DNA of 36,704 nucleotides. Source: Paludibacteraceae bacterium (lineage in GTDB: Bacteria > Bacteroidota > Bacteroidia > Bacteroidales > Paludibacteraceae). The position numbers and the translations under genes were made by a program. Position 1 is the stretch's first letter. Each line of letters starts with the position of its first letter. Shown here in pieces: positions 1-7,961 of this stretch. Location: positions 1 to 36,704 of the forward strand of contig JAEEMG010000074.1 of NCBI GenBank assembly GCA_016283095.1, given 5' to 3'. Below the pieces are notes generated by a model. That model did no database searches and was not told where the DNA came from. It saw nothing but the letters and a program-made list of their open reading frames with translations.

Positions 1-1292
1 GTGGCCGGATTACAGCTTACATAAACGATCTTCTCTGGTGCTGTATTGAGCAACACCTTGATCACATCCTGATGCATACCGTCACGTGGCGGATCTGTGA
101 TCACAACATCCGGACGTCCATGTTGAGCGACGAAATCGTCAGTCAGGATATCCTTCATGTCTCCTGCAAAGAATGTCGCATTGTCTATATTATTGTTGGC
201 AGCATTGATCTTCGCGTCTTCAATAGCCTCTGGCACATACTCAATACCGACCACCTTCTTCACACGTCCGGCACAGAAACATGCGATAGTTCCTGTTCCT
301 GTATACAAATCGTAAAGAGTCTGTTCTGGTTTCAAATCAGCAAACTCACGGGCCACCTTATACAATTCGTAAGCCTGGAGAGTGTTGGTCTGATAGAAAC
401 TCTTCGGACCTACCTTGAATCTCAGACCCTCCATCTCCTCCTCTATAAAGTCACGTCCCTTATATAGAATAGTCTGCTGGTCTGTGATCGTATCATTAGC
501 CTTTCCGTTGATCACATATATAAGACTTGTGATCTCAGGGAATGTCGTTGCCAAATGGTCTAGCAAAGCCACTCGCTTAGCCTCATCCTCCTTGAAGAAC
601 ACCACGATAAGCATCACCTCTCCAGTTCCTGCTGTACGGATTATGATGTTACGCAAGAAACCGTCACGGTTGCGAAGGTCAAAGAAAGCCAAGTCGTGAG
701 CTTTTGCATATTGTTTGATCTCAGTACGTATACGGTTGGAAATCTCAGGCTGAAGATAACATTTCTCTATATCAAGCACCTTATCAAACATACTTGGGAT
801 GTGGAATCCAAGAGCGTTCATGTCGTCATACTGTACACCAGCCTTCACCTCATCATCTGTCAACCAACGCTTGTTGCTGAAAGTGAATTCAAGTTTGTTT
901 CTATAATAAGTGGTTTCCTTTGAGCCGAGAATAGGAGTTATCTCAGGAAGTTCAACCTTTCCTATGCGACGAAGCACATTCTCCACCTGATTCTGTTTGT
1001 GTTTGATCTGCAATTCGTATGGCAACACCTGCCATTTGCAACCACCACAGACTCCATAATGCGAACACATAGGAGCTATACGGTCTGGCGAAGGAGTGAC
1101 GATTCTCAACGCACGACCCTCCATATAACTATGTTTCTTCTTTGTAACTTGGATATCAACTACGTCACCAGGAATAACGTACGGTACAAAAATCACCATA
1201 TCATCAATTCTCGCAATCGCCTTGCCTTCTCCAGCAATGTCGGCGATAGTGACATTCTCCAATATCGGAAGTTCTTTTCTCTTTCTTGACAT
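1..1292 (-). CDS. rlmD: 23S rRNA (uracil-5-)-methyltransferase RlmD-like, C-terminus cut by window edge
   Basis: I translated this partial gene from the ATG at 1292. It should methylate a uracil of 23S rRNA with SAM. The N-terminus (about residues 8-60) looks like a TRAM RNA-binding domain. Cys76, Cys82, Cys85 (CSHYGVCGGC) and Cys178 fit the four 4Fe-4S ligands of the RumA/RlmD group. The SAM-binding DLYTGTGTI and DPPRDG motifs follow, and the last visible residues contain the catalytic-Cys motif VSCNPA. About 430 residues are present and only the extreme C-terminus is missing, so this is an edge cut and not a broken gene. Bacteroidota often have two RumA paralogues, so RlmC-type specificity cannot be excluded. 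A TACTTTTG box lies 42 bases upstream. Confidence 0.9.
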   Translation of the reverse strand, partial: MSRKRKELPILENVTIADIAGEGKAIARIDDMVIFVPYVIPGDVVDIQVTKKKHSYMEGRALRIVTPSPDRIAPMCSHYGVCGGCKWQVLPYELQIKHKQNQVENVLRRIGKVELPEITPILGSKETTYYRNKLEFTFSNKRWLTDDEVKAGVQYDDMNALGFHIPSMFDKVLDIEKCYLQPEISNRIRTEIKQYAKAHDLAFFDLRNRDGFLRNIIIRTAGTGEVMLIVVFFKEDEAKRVALLDHLATTFPEITSLIYVINGKANDTITDQQTILYKGRDFIEEEMEGLRFKVGPKSFYQTNTLQAYELYKVAREFADLKPEQTLYDLYTGTGTIACFCAGRVKKVVGIEYVPEAIEDAKINAANNNIDNATFFAGDMKDILTDDFVAQHGRPDVVITDPPRDGMHQDVIKVLLNTAPEKIVYVSCNPA

Positions 1293-1333
1293 ATACCAAT
1301 TTAATTTATGCTTACACCTTCAGCAAGCGAGTG

Positions 1334-1341
1334 CAAAAGTA
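1334..1341 (-). promoter_or_regulatory. -7 box of rlmD promoter
   Basis: On the minus strand this reads TACTTTTG, matching the Bacteroidota -7 consensus TAnnTTTG. It would start transcription about 35 bases before the rlmD ATG. The -33 element is poorly conserved. Confidence 0.55.
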
Positions 1342-1433
1342 GTCTAATTTTAGATAAAACAGCAGAAAACACAGACATTTGGGGCAAAAAAGCATATTTT
1401 TAACTAATTTTTTTCAACTATTTGGACGAACTA

Positions 1434-1464
1434 TTTGCAAAGTCACATCGAAATACTAATTTTG
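1434..1464 (+). promoter_or_regulatory. Orphan Bacteroidota promoter (TTTG-19-TAATTTTG)
   Basis: TTTG at 1434-1437 and TAATTTTG at 1457-1464 are separated by 19 bases, the expected spacing. It points to the plus strand, where no protein gene follows: both neighbouring genes are on the minus strand. Confidence 0.6.
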
Positions 1465-1469
1465 CCTCA

Positions 1470-1576
1470 ACAAGTTGTAAAAAGTAATTTTTTTCGATTC
1501 GAAAGAATCATGTGTTTATGTTATTAGAGTTTTAAGTTTAGAATACCGTCAGCGTGAGTTAACGGTATTTTTTTTT
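1470..1576 (+). ncRNA. Candidate orphan small RNA of about 105 nt
   Basis: The interval begins just after a consensus promoter and ends at a hairpin with a U-tract. It holds no ORF beyond a five-codon one. Inside is a perfect hairpin GATTC-GAAA-GAATC (1496-1509) closed by a C-G pair on a GAAA tetraloop. It lies between rlmD (promoter on the other strand) and the 3' end of the 1586-2617 gene and is antisense to neither. No known RNA family was recognised; the RNA is inferred from promoter, structure and terminator only. Confidence 0.45.
1542..1576 (+). terminator. Intrinsic terminator of the candidate small RNA
   Basis: The 8-bp stem AATACCGT (1542-1549) / ACGGTATT (1562-1569), with a 12-nt loop, runs into a T tract ending at 1576. 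The T tract is on the plus strand only, so it does not serve the minus-strand gene that ends at 1586. Confidence 0.65.
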
Positions 1577-1585
1577 GCCTCTAAA

Positions 1586-2617
1586 TTAAAAGATTCTCCA
1601 ACCGGCTTTAATTGAAAAATTTGTACGCAGGCTATAAAATCTTTTATATAATCCATCATAAATCTCTTCCGGCAAACAATCGCTTTTAGGATAAAAGCAG
1701 ACACCGACACCAAGCAATAATTTAAAAATCATCACATTAGCTTCAAAACCAGCACCTACAGCAAATCTATTCAAACCGTACTTGCCATCATAACTGTTGT
1801 GCTTAAAAACGCCATGTTCCGGACTAGGATAAAAATCATAATACTCTCGGCAAACTCCATTCAAGCCATAAGCAAATCGTGGACCTACCGATAAGGATCC
1901 CCAAAAATCCTCATCATTAGTCTTTCGGTAGCCAAAAAGCAACGGAATCTCCAAAAAGCGTTTCGTGCTATACATATAATTGCCCGGCAAGAACTTATTA
2001 TATATGGATTGTTTAGAAAATCCAATACCTGAACTGACAAAAAGATGCTTGGTCAATCCCACATCACAACGAACCTCTATATTATATCCCAAAGGAGGGA
2101 TATAGTCGCTATCATCCCCATCGTCTTCCTCGACATCATAAATTTCACCTGAAAATCCTCGGTATGAGGCTCCACATCCAAGATTAGCAAAAAGCATGAA
2201 CCTATCAAGATCACAATCTTTAGAGACTGAGGTAGTATAATTGTTGCTTGTACTTGTCGTATAATTTGCGTCGTCTTCCACAACCACAACTACATCTCCT
2301 CCATGGTGATGATGGTGATGCGGAGGCTGAGGATCATGATGATAAGCATGTCCTGGAGACGGTGCATGCGGTTTCGCTTGTGGACGTGCAGGTCGTGAGT
2401 CGCTAGGCCTAGATGGTCTTGTCTCAACTGGTCTAGCAGTCCTCTCATTACGTGATGATTTGTTTTTGTCATTATCGTTATCTCCATTGTCACTGGCTGT
2501 CCTCTGAGCCAAAAGCATATCTTCATTAAAATCCTCAACTTCAGAAGACATCACAGACGTCGTCATTGCAGACAACAACAAAACAGAAAACAGCTTATAA
2601 ATTTTTCCGCTAATCAT
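1586..2617 (-). CDS. Outer-membrane beta-barrel protein with His-rich linker
   Basis: This 343-residue protein has a signal peptide (about residues 1-24, ending MTTSVMSS). A disordered linker (about 30-135) follows, rich in Asp/Asn, then Arg-Pro repeats (ETRPSRPSDSRPARP), then a natural hexahistidine run at His100-105. From about residue 140 the sequence alternates polar and hydrophobic residues and ends in WRIF, a C-terminal aromatic typical of barrels inserted by BamA. It resembles the outer-membrane beta-barrel/porin-like families of Bacteroidota. The function is unknown; the linker would be periplasmic or surface exposed. It lies downstream of the TonB-C gene but is separated from it by a terminator. 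No promoter was pinned down. Confidence 0.75.
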   Translation of the reverse strand: MISGKIYKLFSVLLLSAMTTSVMSSEVEDFNEDMLLAQRTASDNGDNDNDKNKSSRNERTARPVETRPSRPSDSRPARPQAKPHAPSPGHAYHHDPQPPHHHHHHGGDVVVVVEDDANYTTSTSNNYTTSVSKDCDLDRFMLFANLGCGASYRGFSGEIYDVEEDDGDDSDYIPPLGYNIEVRCDVGLTKHLFVSSGIGFSKQSIYNKFLPGNYMYSTKRFLEIPLLFGYRKTNDEDFWGSLSVGPRFAYGLNGVCREYYDFYPSPEHGVFKHNSYDGKYGLNRFAVGAGFEANVMIFKLLLGVGVCFYPKSDCLPEEIYDGLYKRFYSLRTNFSIKAGWRIF

Positions 2618-2635
2618 AATTCATCCTTTTATCAT

Positions 2636-2662
2636 AAAAAAGACGAGGATTTCCCCGTCTTC
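2636..2662 (-). terminator. Terminator of the TonB-C protein gene
   Basis: On the minus strand the stem AGACGGGG/CCTCGTCT (one G-T pair, AAAT loop) is followed by a T run (complement of 2636-2640). It lies between the stop at 2688 and the ATG of the next gene at 2617. Confidence 0.7.
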
Positions 2663-2687
2663 TTAAAATAATTCAGCTATAAATCAA

Positions 2688-3083
2688 TCATTTTGTTTGA
2701 GGCAGCGTGAATCTGATTGGCAACATCAGACGACTACGTGTCTTGACACCGTTCATCTCAGCAGCCACCCAGTTTGGCATCACACCCACAACTCTTTTTG
2801 CCTCAGCATCAAGTTTGGGATCAACAGACTGCTCCATATGTATTCCTGTGATAGAACCGTCTCTCTCAACAATGAATGAAACAATCACCTCTCCCTCCAC
2901 CTTTTTATCAATACACTCCTGAGGATATTTCAAATTCTCCGACAACCACGTCGCCAAAGCAGTCTGACCACCTGGGAAATACGCATGTTGGTTGACCTTT
3001 ACAGTCAACTCCTCCTCTGCAAAAACAGACGACGAGAACGCCAACATAAGCATCGAAATTATTGGAATAAATATGTTTTTCAT
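2688..3083 (-). CDS. Periplasmic TonB C-terminal domain protein
   Basis: This 131-residue secreted protein begins MKNIFIPIISMLMLAFSSSVFA, a clear signal peptide. The rest is one TonB C-terminal domain (about residues 35-130): LATWLSENLKYPQE, then GEVIVSFIVERDGSI and the P-x-RF ending. Full TonB transducers have a membrane anchor and a Pro-rich spacer; here only the domain with a cleavable signal is present, so it is more likely an envelope accessory protein than a classical energy transducer. The ATG at 3083 was chosen because the longer reading frame would start at a TTG at 3110, inside the -7 box, and would spoil the signal peptide. Confidence 0.8.
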   Translation of the reverse strand: MKNIFIPIISMLMLAFSSSVFAEEELTVKVNQHAYFPGGQTALATWLSENLKYPQECIDKKVEGEVIVSFIVERDGSITGIHMEQSVDPKLDAEAKRVVGVMPNWVAAEMNGVKTRSRLMLPIRFTLPQTK

Positions 3084-3107
3084 AGCCCTAATCTTTAATT
3101 GTTTCGA

Positions 3108-3115
3108 CAAAGATA
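3108..3115 (-). promoter_or_regulatory. -7 box of TonB-C gene promoter
   Basis: The minus strand reads TATCTTTG, a match to TAnnTTTG, 24 bases before the chosen ATG at 3083. Its position rules out the alternative TTG start at 3110. Confidence 0.55.
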
Positions 3116-3208
3116 AGAAATCAGCGCGAAATGTGAAAATCCAGACCCAAAATCAGCCAAAAATCTAATAATTCATCACTTTTTCAAGGTTGTCAATAAC
3201 AATTTTAT

Positions 3209-3216
3209 TATTTTTG
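3209..3216 (+). promoter_or_regulatory. -7 box of the ilvD operon promoter
   Basis: TATTTTTG matches the -7 consensus and lies 38 bases before the ilvD ATG, giving a leader of about 30 nt. That is too short for a leader peptide or attenuator. The -33 element is weak. Confidence 0.5.
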
Positions 3217-3254
3217 CAAGATAATTATTTAGAATTGGTTTAAAAGATACAATA

Positions 3255-5087
3255 ATGAAACATCAACTTCGCAGTGCATTCAGCACAGAGGGACGCAGAA
3301 TGGCTGGAGCAAGAGCTCTTTGGGTGGCAAACGGTATGAAACGCGAGCAGATGGGCAAGCCTATCATCGCTATCGCCAACAGTTTCACTCAGTTCGTGCC
3401 TGGTCACACACATCTTCATGAAATCGGACAAAAGGTAAAGGCAGAGATTGAAAAACTTGGTTGTTTTGCAGCTGAGTTCAACACTATTGCTATCGACGAT
3501 GGTATCGCTATGGGTCACGACGGTATGCTATACTCTCTACCTAGCCGTGATTTGATTGCTGACTCTGTGGAGTATATGGTCAACGCACACAAGGCTGACG
3601 CTTTGGTTTGTATCTCAAACTGTGATAAGATCACTCCAGGTATGTTGATCGCCACAATGCGTCTCAACATCCCTACAATCTTTGTTTCAGGAGGTGCGAT
3701 GGAGGCTGGCAAACTAGAGGGAAGCCACGACCTTGACCTTATCGACGCCATGATTCAGAGTGCTGACGAGTCGGTTTCTGACGAGCAGGTCGCTAAGATT
3801 GAGAACGCTGCATGTCCAGGATGCGGATGCTGTTCTGGTATCTTCACAGCTAACTCAATGAACTGTTTGAACGAGGTGCTTGGTTTCGCTTTGCCAGGAA
3901 ACGGTACAATCGTTGCTACTCACAAGAACCGTGAGCAGTTGTTCATGGATGCGGCAAAGATGATCGTTGACAATGCATACAAATATTATAGAGATGGAGA
4001 TGAGAGCGTACTTCCTAGAAGCATCGCCACTCGTCAGGCATTCTTGAATGCAATGACTCTTGATATCGCGATGGGTGGTTCGACAAACACAGTGCTTCAC
4101 CTTCTAGCTATCGCTCAGGAAGGCGGCGTTGATTTCAAGATGGACGACATCGACTCTCTTTCTAAAGTGACTCCATGCCTATGCAAGGTGGCTCCTAACA
4201 CACAGAAATACCACATCCAGGATTTGAACCGTGCAGGAGGTATCCTTTCTATCATGAACGAGCTTGACAAAGCCGGATTGGTAGACAGAAGCGTTAAGCG
4301 TGTAGACGGAATGACTATCGGAGAGGCAATCGACAAATATGCTATCACAAAACCTACTCACTGTGAGAAGGCTGAGAAGATCTACAAGAGTACTGCAGCC
4401 AACAAGTTCTCTATCAAGATGGGTTCTCAGGAGACATATTGGGATTCATTCGATACAGACCGTGCTAATGGTTGTATCCGTGATCTTGAGCACGCATACT
4501 CGAAAGACGGTGGTATGGCAATCTTGAAGGGTAATATCGCTCTTGACGGATGTGTTGTGAAGACAGCAGGAGTAGACGAAAGCATCTGGAAATTCGCCGG
4601 ACCAGCAAAAGTGTTCAACTCACAGGATGACGCATGTAAGGGAATCTTGAACGGCAGCGTCGTTTCTGGAGACGTAGTTGTCATCACACATGAGGGACCT
4701 AAGGGAGGCCCAGGAATGCAGGAGATGCTCTACCCTACTTCATATATCAAATCACGTCACCTTGGAAAAGAGTGTGCTTTGATCACAGACGGTCGTTTCT
4801 CAGGAGGAACATCAGGATTGTCTATCGGCCACATCTCTCCAGAGGCAGCAAGCGGTGGTAATATCGGTCTTGTACGCGACGGTGATATCATTGAGATTGA
4901 TATCCCAGCACGTAAGATCTCAGTTCGCTTGTCTGACGCAGAGTTGGCAGAACGTCGCAAGGCAGAAGAGGCAAAAGGTAAAGACGCATGGAAGCCAAAA
5001 CGTGACCGCGTCGTTTCTAAGGCATTGAGAGCTTACGCTTCAATGGTAGCGTCTGCAGATAAAGGTGGCGTTCGTATCGTTGATTAA
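3255..5087 (+). CDS. ilvD: Dihydroxy-acid dehydratase
   Basis: The 610-residue enzyme dehydrates 2,3-dihydroxy-isovalerate or -methylvalerate to the 2-keto acids that precede valine and isoleucine. It is a cytoplasmic iron-sulfur enzyme of the IlvD/Edd family. Cluster and metal ligand motifs are visible: [12 protein letters not shown] (about residues 118-129) and [17 protein letters not shown] (about 192-208). The C-terminal swivel domain carries [11 protein letters not shown] and GHISPEA. Length is normal for IlvD. It is the first gene of a plus-strand run with ilvB and ilvN, separated from ilvB by 140 bases that contain a palindrome. Codon use looks like that of a highly expressed gene. Confidence 0.97.
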   Translation: MKHQLRSAFSTEGRRMAGARALWVANGMKREQMGKPIIAIANSFTQFVPGHTHLHEIGQKVKAEIEKLGCFAAEFNTIAIDDGIAMGHDGMLYSLPSRDLIADSVEYMVNAHKADALVCISNCDKITPGMLIATMRLNIPTIFVSGGAMEAGKLEGSHDLDLIDAMIQSADESVSDEQVAKIENAACPGCGCCSGIFTANSMNCLNEVLGFALPGNGTIVATHKNREQLFMDAAKMIVDNAYKYYRDGDESVLPRSIATRQAFLNAMTLDIAMGGSTNTVLHLLAIAQEGGVDFKMDDIDSLSKVTPCLCKVAPNTQKYHIQDLNRAGGILSIMNELDKAGLVDRSVKRVDGMTIGEAIDKYAITKPTHCEKAEKIYKSTAANKFSIKMGSQETYWDSFDTDRANGCIRDLEHAYSKDGGMAILKGNIALDGCVVKTAGVDESIWKFAGPAKVFNSQDDACKGILNGSVVSGDVVVITHEGPKGGPGMQEMLYPTSYIKSRHLGKECALITDGRFSGGTSGLSIGHISPEAASGGNIGLVRDGDIIEIDIPARKISVRLSDAELAERRKAEEAKGKDAWKPKRDRVVSKALRAYASMVASADKGGVRIVD

Positions 5088-5164
5088 CGTTGACATATAA
5101 ATAGAATTAATAAACTAAGTAAATAAAACGGCATTTATTCTTCGTTGGAAAAATATTCTGTAGT

Positions 5165-5183
5165 GGCAGGTTTCAAACCTGCC
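5165..5183. repeat. Perfect palindrome GGCAGGTTT-C-AAACCTGCC between ilvD and ilvB
   Basis: The arms 5165-5173 and 5175-5183 are perfect complements around one base. No T tract follows, so it is not a classical terminator. It would form a hairpin in the ilvD-ilvB transcript and could act in RNA stability or partial termination. It looks like a REP-type intergenic palindrome. Confidence 0.6.
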
Positions 5184-5227
5184 CGCACAGGCAACCGACA
5201 GAAAATAAATGCCCCAAAAAGTCAGTT

Positions 5228-6919
5228 ATGAGTAATCAGATGAAAGGTGCGTACATTCTTATGGAGAGTCTTCTGAAAGAGAATGTCGACACTATTTTTG
5301 GCTATCCCGGAGGCAGCATCATGCCTACGTTCGATGCTCTGTACGACTACATGGACAAATTCAACTATGTCCTGACTCGTCACGAGCAAGGTGCAACACA
5401 CGCAGCACAGGGATACGCACGAGTCAGCGGAAAGACTGGTGTTTGCTTAGTGACTTCAGGACCAGGTGCCACTAATGCAATCACAGGTATCGCAGACGCA
5501 ATGATGGATTCTACTCCACTCGTCGTGATAGCTGGTCAGGCAGGAGCCGCATTCCTTGGCACAGACGCATTCCAGGAGGTAGACTTGATCGGATGCACTC
5601 TTCCAATCACAAAATGGTCTTACCAGATCCGTTCAGCCGCAGACATTGCTCCAGCAGTGGCTAAGGCCTTCCATATAGCTAATTCAGGAAGAAAAGGTCC
5701 TGTTGTGCTTGATTTTGCAAAAAACGCACAGGTGGAGATGGCTGAATTCAACTACGAGAAATGCCATTTCACTCGCGGTTATATCCCTTTCACAGCTATC
5801 AAGCCGACGCAAATCGACGCGGCAGCTGAGATCATCAACAACGCCAAGAAGCCTCTAGCATTGGTCGGACAAGGTGTAATCCTTGGCAATGCGGAAGCTG
5901 AGCTGAAAGCTTTCTTGGAAAAAGCGGACATCCCTGCAGGAAGCACACTCCTTGGTTTGTCGGCACTGCCTTCAGACCACCGTCTCAACAAGGGAATGCT
6001 CGGCATGCACGGCAACGTCGGACCAAACATCAAGACTAACGAAGCCGACGTGATCATCGCCATCGGTATGCGTTTCGACGACCGTGTCACCGGAGATTTG
6101 AAGACATACGCAAAACAGGCAAAGATTGTCCATCTTGATATCGACAACGCGGAGTTGGACAAGAATGTGAAAGCGACAGCCAAAGTGCTAGGCGACGTGA
6201 AGGCATCCCTTCCTGAACTTACATTCAAGATCAAAGAGGCCAAACATACCCAGTGGATCGAAAGTTTCCACGAGTATGAAGTAAAAGAGGATGAGAAAGT
6301 AATCCGTCCTGAGGTATATGCGACAGAAGGTCCATTGAAAATGGGTGAAGTTGTCCGCAAGATATCAGAGGCGACAAACAATGATGCTGTGCTTGTGACA
6401 GACGTAGGTCAGAACCAGATCATGGCTGCCCGCTACTTCAAATTTACAAAATCACGCAGTGTTGTGACAAGTGGTGGACTTGGAACAATGGGATTCGGTA
6501 TTCCAGCGGCAATCGGAGCCAAAATCGGAGCTCCTAAGCGTACAGTCTGTATGTTTGCTGGCGACGGTGGATTCCAGATGACAATCCAAGAGTTGGGAAC
6601 AATCATGGAGAAGCAGATCGGTGTGAAGATGATTATTCTGAACAACAACTACCTTGGAATGGTACGCCAGTGGCAGGAATTGTTCTTCAAGAAAAGATAT
6701 TCGTCCACTCCAATGATGAATCCTCATTTCAACACCATTGCTGACGCTTATGGAATCAAGAACAAAGAGGTCAGCACACGAGAGGAACTTGACGCAGCAA
6801 TCAAAGAGATGTTTGCGGACGACAAACCATACCTATTGATAGCCAATTGCGAGGAGATGGGAATGGTTTATCCGATGGTTCCAGCAGGTGAGACTGTAAC
6901 AAACATTCTTTTGGGATAA
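5228..6919 (+). CDS. ilvB: Acetolactate synthase, large (catalytic) subunit
   Basis: The 563-residue enzyme is ThDP dependent and makes 2-acetolactate or 2-aceto-2-hydroxybutyrate, the first common step to valine, leucine and isoleucine. The N-terminal pyrimidine-binding domain has GYPGGSIMP and the cofactor-activating Glu53 in RHEQGATHAAQGYAR. A central FAD-type domain (about 190-350) contains GMHGNVGPN and GMRFDDRVTG. The C-terminal ThDP/Mg motif starts at GDGGFQM (about residue 445) and ends in NNN. It works with the regulatory subunit encoded 55 bases downstream. Length and motifs are complete. Confidence 0.97.
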   Translation: MSNQMKGAYILMESLLKENVDTIFGYPGGSIMPTFDALYDYMDKFNYVLTRHEQGATHAAQGYARVSGKTGVCLVTSGPGATNAITGIADAMMDSTPLVVIAGQAGAAFLGTDAFQEVDLIGCTLPITKWSYQIRSAADIAPAVAKAFHIANSGRKGPVVLDFAKNAQVEMAEFNYEKCHFTRGYIPFTAIKPTQIDAAAEIINNAKKPLALVGQGVILGNAEAELKAFLEKADIPAGSTLLGLSALPSDHRLNKGMLGMHGNVGPNIKTNEADVIIAIGMRFDDRVTGDLKTYAKQAKIVHLDIDNAELDKNVKATAKVLGDVKASLPELTFKIKEAKHTQWIESFHEYEVKEDEKVIRPEVYATEGPLKMGEVVRKISEATNNDAVLVTDVGQNQIMAARYFKFTKSRSVVTSGGLGTMGFGIPAAIGAKIGAPKRTVCMFAGDGGFQMTIQELGTIMEKQIGVKMIILNNNYLGMVRQWQELFFKKRYSSTPMMNPHFNTIADAYGIKNKEVSTREELDAAIKEMFADDKPYLLIANCEEMGMVYPMVPAGETVTNILLG

Positions 6920-6930
6920 GAATAATTACC

Positions 6931-6958
6931 GTAGAGACGGGGAGCTTCCCGTCTCTAC
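6931..6958. repeat. Palindromic repeat GTAGAGACGGG...CCCGTCTCTAC
   Basis: Perfect 11-bp arms at 6931-6941 and 6948-6958 around GAGCTT. It is one of several GTAGAGACG-type palindromes in this window (27693-27723, 33191-33218, 36398-36424, 36470-36497). It sits in the 55-base gap between ilvB and ilvN, where it would form a hairpin in their mRNA. Confidence 0.75.
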
Positions 6959-6974
6959 ATAATTAGAAATAATT

Positions 6975-7592
6975 ATGGCAGATAATTTTAAGGCAAAGCA
7001 GTGCGGCAAGGAGTGTCAGAAATGCAATCCTGCAGAATGCAATGATGGAAAGAAGCTGTTCACTGTGACAGTTTTCTCAGAGAATCAGGTAGGCTTGCTA
7101 AACCAGATTTCCATAATCTTCACACGCCGTCGCCTAAACATAGAGAGTCTGAGTGTATCACAGTCAGCTCTACCAGGAATACATAAGTTTACTATCACTA
7201 CAATCACAGATGAAGACACCATCGAAAAAGTAGTGAAGCAGATTGACAAGAGAATCGACATCATCAAAAGTTTCTACAACGATGATTCCGACCTTGTATA
7301 TCAGGAAATTGCGATGTACAAAGTAGCCACTCAGGATTTCATCAACCTTGAGGGCACAGAGGAGTTGATCAGAAAGTACAACATCCGTATTCTTGAGATC
7401 AACGAGACATGCGTGATATTCGAGAAGACAGGTCATACAGACGAGACACAAGGATTGTTCAACGAATTGAGCCAGAAGCTGCAGGTGCTTCAGTTCATCC
7501 GTTCAGGTCGTGTGGCAATCACAAAGTCGAAAATCGAGCGTTTGAGCGACATGTTGGCCAATATAGAGGCTCACAAGATGATGTATGAGTAA
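6975..7592 (+). CDS. ilvN: Acetolactate synthase, small (regulatory) subunit with Cys-rich N-terminus
   Basis: This 205-residue partner of IlvB sets activity and feedback inhibition by branched-chain amino acids. An ACT domain (about residues 28-100) shows LFTVTVFSENQVGLLNQISIIF and RRLNIESLSVS. The C-terminal ALS_ss_C domain follows, with the QF.RSGRVAI strand near residue 175. Unlike usual small subunits, which begin almost directly with the ACT domain, this one has a leader of about 27 residues with Cys10, Cys14, Cys17 and Cys22 (C-x3-C-x2-C-x4-C), suggestive of a metal or redox site. No internal start would remove it while keeping the ACT domain intact. It is the third gene of the ilvD-ilvB-ilvN run. 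Confidence 0.95.
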   Translation: MADNFKAKQCGKECQKCNPAECNDGKKLFTVTVFSENQVGLLNQISIIFTRRRLNIESLSVSQSALPGIHKFTITTITDEDTIEKVVKQIDKRIDIIKSFYNDDSDLVYQEIAMYKVATQDFINLEGTEELIRKYNIRILEINETCVIFEKTGHTDETQGLFNELSQKLQVLQFIRSGRVAITKSKIERLSDMLANIEAHKMMYE

Positions 7593-7642
7593 AAACAATT
7601 AATGGTTAATAATTAATAGTTAACAATTGGTGATTATATAGC

Positions 7643-7737
7643 AGTTGTCAAAACCGAGGATTGCAAAGGACGGAACGTCCTTACCCGCCCATGCGAGTCC
7701 GTAGGACGAGCGTATAAAAATAGCGTGTTCGACAACT
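7643..7737. repeat. Multi-branched intergenic structured element
   Basis: A 7-bp closing stem AGTTGTC (7643-7649) / GACAACT (7731-7737) encloses two hairpins: AAGGACG-GAA-CGTCCTT (7666-7682) and GTCC-GTA-GGAC (7697-7707). It is richer in GC than its surroundings and has no coding potential. I take it as an intergenic repeat element, because such hairpin clusters recur in Bacteroidales genomes, but this window has only one copy. A functional RNA in the 3' part of the ilv transcript is the alternative. Confidence 0.45.
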
Positions 7738-7808
7738 CGTATGTATAAAAGCCACAATAATTAGAATCGAGTAAAAATAAAGATTCGATCACATATAAAT
7801 AAAATATA

Positions 7809-7961
7809 AGCGTTTGCTTTTTGGTTCACCGAAATCGCCAATTTCAAATCAACCTATAAAAGTAAACGCTCAGGTGTGTGTTTCGCATACGCTTGGGCGT
7901 TGCTATAGGTTGAAGGTGTTTGGCGATACCTGGTGAACTTGGCAATGTCCAAGTTTTTTTT
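7809..7961 (+). ncRNA. Nested-hairpin structured RNA, leader of a small HTH gene
   Basis: Five helices nest in order: GTTCACC (7824-7830)/GGTGAAC (7932-7938); ATCGCCAA (7834-7841)/TTGGCGAT (7920-7927); TCAACCTATA (7849-7858)/TATAGGTTGA (7904-7913); AACGCTCA (7865-7872)/TGGGCGTT (7894-7901); GTGTGTG (7874-7880)/CATACGC (7886-7892) with loop TTTCG. G-T pairs and asymmetric internal loops argue for an RNA fold over a simple DNA palindrome. A 5' segment AGCGTTT (7809-7815) is fully complementary to AAACGCT (7864-7870), so an alternative pairing exists. It ends in an intrinsic terminator at the ATG of the HTH gene. The 5' end is uncertain because no consensus promoter was found. I do not recognise the family. 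Confidence 0.6.
7936..7961 (+). terminator. Terminator abutting the HTH start codon
   Basis: The stem AACTTGG (7936-7942)/CCAAGTT (7949-7955) with loop CAATGT is followed by eight T (7954-7961). The next base begins the ATG of the HTH gene. The 5' arm shares bases 7936-7938 with the closing helix of the upstream structure, so the two cannot both form fully. That arrangement is typical of transcription attenuators. Confidence 0.75.

Noticed and set aside
3217-3254. T-box or leader-peptide attenuator before ilvD
   Set aside because: The predicted leader is only about 30 nt, with no hairpin or run of branched-chain codons.
5779-6381. 200-codon open frame antisense to ilvB
   Set aside because: It lies wholly inside a highly conserved enzyme gene, has no promoter or start context, and its composition is that of a mirrored coding strand.
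7920-7961. TTG start extending the HTH protein by 14 residues
   Set aside because: It would translate through the RNA stem and the terminator; the family pattern begins at the ATG 7962.
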